From Thermoplasmata archaeon (GTDB taxonomy: Archaea; Thermoplasmatota; Thermoplasmata; Halarchaeoplasmatales; Halarchaeoplasmataceae), in contig JAFDTZ010000015.1 in the NCBI GenBank assembly GCA_019594305.1, positions 1-23,339 on the forward strand: 23,339 nt of DNA, written 5' to 3'. The translations under genes and the position numbers were made by a program. Under the pieces are notes generated by a model that had not been told where the DNA came from, searched no databases, and was given only the letters and a program-made list of their open reading frames with translations. Positions 22,660 through 23,339 of this stretch are shown one piece after another (position 1 is the first letter of the stretch; the number at the start of each line of letters is the position of its first letter).

Positions 22660-23339
22660 ATGATCTCAGTGTTACTATGGTCGCTCCTGTTCGCTGTCGG
22701 AGTGATCATTCTGGTCAAAGGCGCAGACTTCCTAGTATCCGGGGGAGCGTCCCTGGCCATAAGATTCGGAGTACCGGCATTGATAATAGGCATGACCCTC
22801 ATATCCTTCGGTACTACCCTTCCGGAGATGGCATCCAGTATAAACGCTACCCTAAAGGGTCACTCCGAGATGGCGGTGGGTAATATCATAGGCTCTATAA
22901 TCGCCAATACGCTACTCGCTTTGGGTGTGAGCGCCATGATACGACCGATAAAGGTAAAAAGTAGTGTTATCCGAAAGGAGATCCCAATAATGCTGGGCGC
23001 CATGCTCCTCATGATCTTATTTTCTCTGAGGGGTGTAATACAACGATGGCAGGGTGCGATACTGTTAGTTTTACTCGTACTTTTTACCATATACATGATA
23101 AGGGAGACCGGTAGATCCCAAGAGAGGAATGAGGTACTGGAATCGGGAATAGTTAAAGATGGTAATGAAAAACTTCACGCGATGAAGGTAATTTTCGGGA
23201 TCGTGTGCGTGATCATAGGCGCGGAGTTCATGATATCCAGTGCCATCTTTTACATGGGTCACTTCGGGCTTTCCGAAGGTGTCATCGGACTTTCTATCAT
23301 CGCTCTTGCAACATCCCTTCCCGAACTCGCCACATCGTC
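22660..23339 (+). CDS. CaCA-family Na+/Ca2+ exchanger, C-terminus cut by window edge
   Basis: Membrane antiporter that most likely expels Ca2+ using the Na+ or H+ gradient. The open part is 226 codons without a stop; full members have about 300. The first alpha-repeat is complete: GMTLISFGTTLPEMASS with T52, T53 and E56, then GNIIGSIIANTLLALG with S79 and N83. These align with T50, S51, E54, S77 and N81 of the Methanocaldococcus exchanger, as I recall it. The second repeat begins at the right edge (GLSIIALATSLPELATS). A short acidic-basic loop (RETGRSQERNEVLESG) separates the halves. Start ATG 22660 was chosen from the TATA spacing and from the hydrophobic N-terminus. Ion choice is not certain, since some relatives carry K+ or H+. 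Confidence 0.92.
   Translation, partial: MISVLLWSLLFAVGVIILVKGADFLVSGGASLAIRFGVPALIIGMTLISFGTTLPEMASSINATLKGHSEMAVGNIIGSIIANTLLALGVSAMIRPIKVKSSVIRKEIPIMLGAMLLMILFSLRGVIQRWQGAILLVLLVLFTIYMIRETGRSQERNEVLESGIVKDGNEKLHAMKVIFGIVCVIIGAEFMISSAIFYMGHFGLSEGVIGLSIIALATSLPELATS

Noticed and set aside
1..23339. CRISPR arrays, tRNA or rRNA genes, insertion sequences, phage or toxin-antitoxin genes
   Set aside because: Reading both strands showed no regularly spaced repeats, no cloverleaf-like gene, no transposase or integrase motifs and no paired small toxin genes.

Overview
The window is archaeal chromosomal DNA. Markers are glycerol-1-phosphate dehydrogenase (archaeal lipid backbone synthesis), an archaeal-type Thi4, a UPF0179 protein, a Phr/HSR1-like heat-shock regulator, and A/T-rich TATA boxes about 25 bp ahead of start codons, many of which look leaderless. 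A bacterial-type DnaK/DnaJ/GrpE set and a large secreted zinc carboxypeptidase with FN3-like and jelly-roll modules suggest a mesophilic to moderately thermophilic euryarchaeon, perhaps Thermoplasmata-related and degrading protein. That placement is inference. No rRNA, tRNA, CRISPR array, insertion sequence or phage gene was seen.

Layout. (1) 1-2969, minus: the first 989 codons of a secreted M14 carboxypeptidase that runs off the left edge. (2) 3208-8566, plus: a heat-shock cluster of hsp20, Phr-like repressor, second hsp20, grpE, dnaK and dnaJ. Palindromes lie between the TATA box and the first gene. (3) 8572-10933, minus: thi4, G1P dehydrogenase and UPF0179, converging on dnaJ. (4) 11014-12635, minus: two coupled membrane proteins of unknown function; the second seems to lack a normal start codon. 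(5) 12731-16876, plus: a TtuA/Ncs6-type tRNA thiolase, UDP-GlcNAc 2-epimerase and a two-gene ABC exporter. Third-position G+C rises sharply inside the thiolase gene. (6) 16967-20404, plus: a sodium-pumping decarboxylase operon (alpha, gamma, beta) ending in a cupin. (7) 20642-22559, plus: a HIT protein and two GNAT acetyltransferases. (8) 22660 to the end, plus: a CaCA cation exchanger cut by the right edge.

Working together. The chaperone genes form a stress unit that appears to carry its own regulator and operator. The decarboxylase would build a sodium gradient that an exchanger such as the last gene could spend. The epimerase and exporter may serve surface polysaccharide synthesis. Coding density is high. 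No gene-free stretch exceeds 300 bp; the two longest gaps (2970-3207 and 20405-20641) are described. I saw no clearly undescribed defence or mobile system. The best leads are the heat-shock operator/repressor pair, the apparent ATA start at 11502, the nested domain in the carboxypeptidase, the composition break in the thiolase gene, and the cupin attached to the sodium pump.
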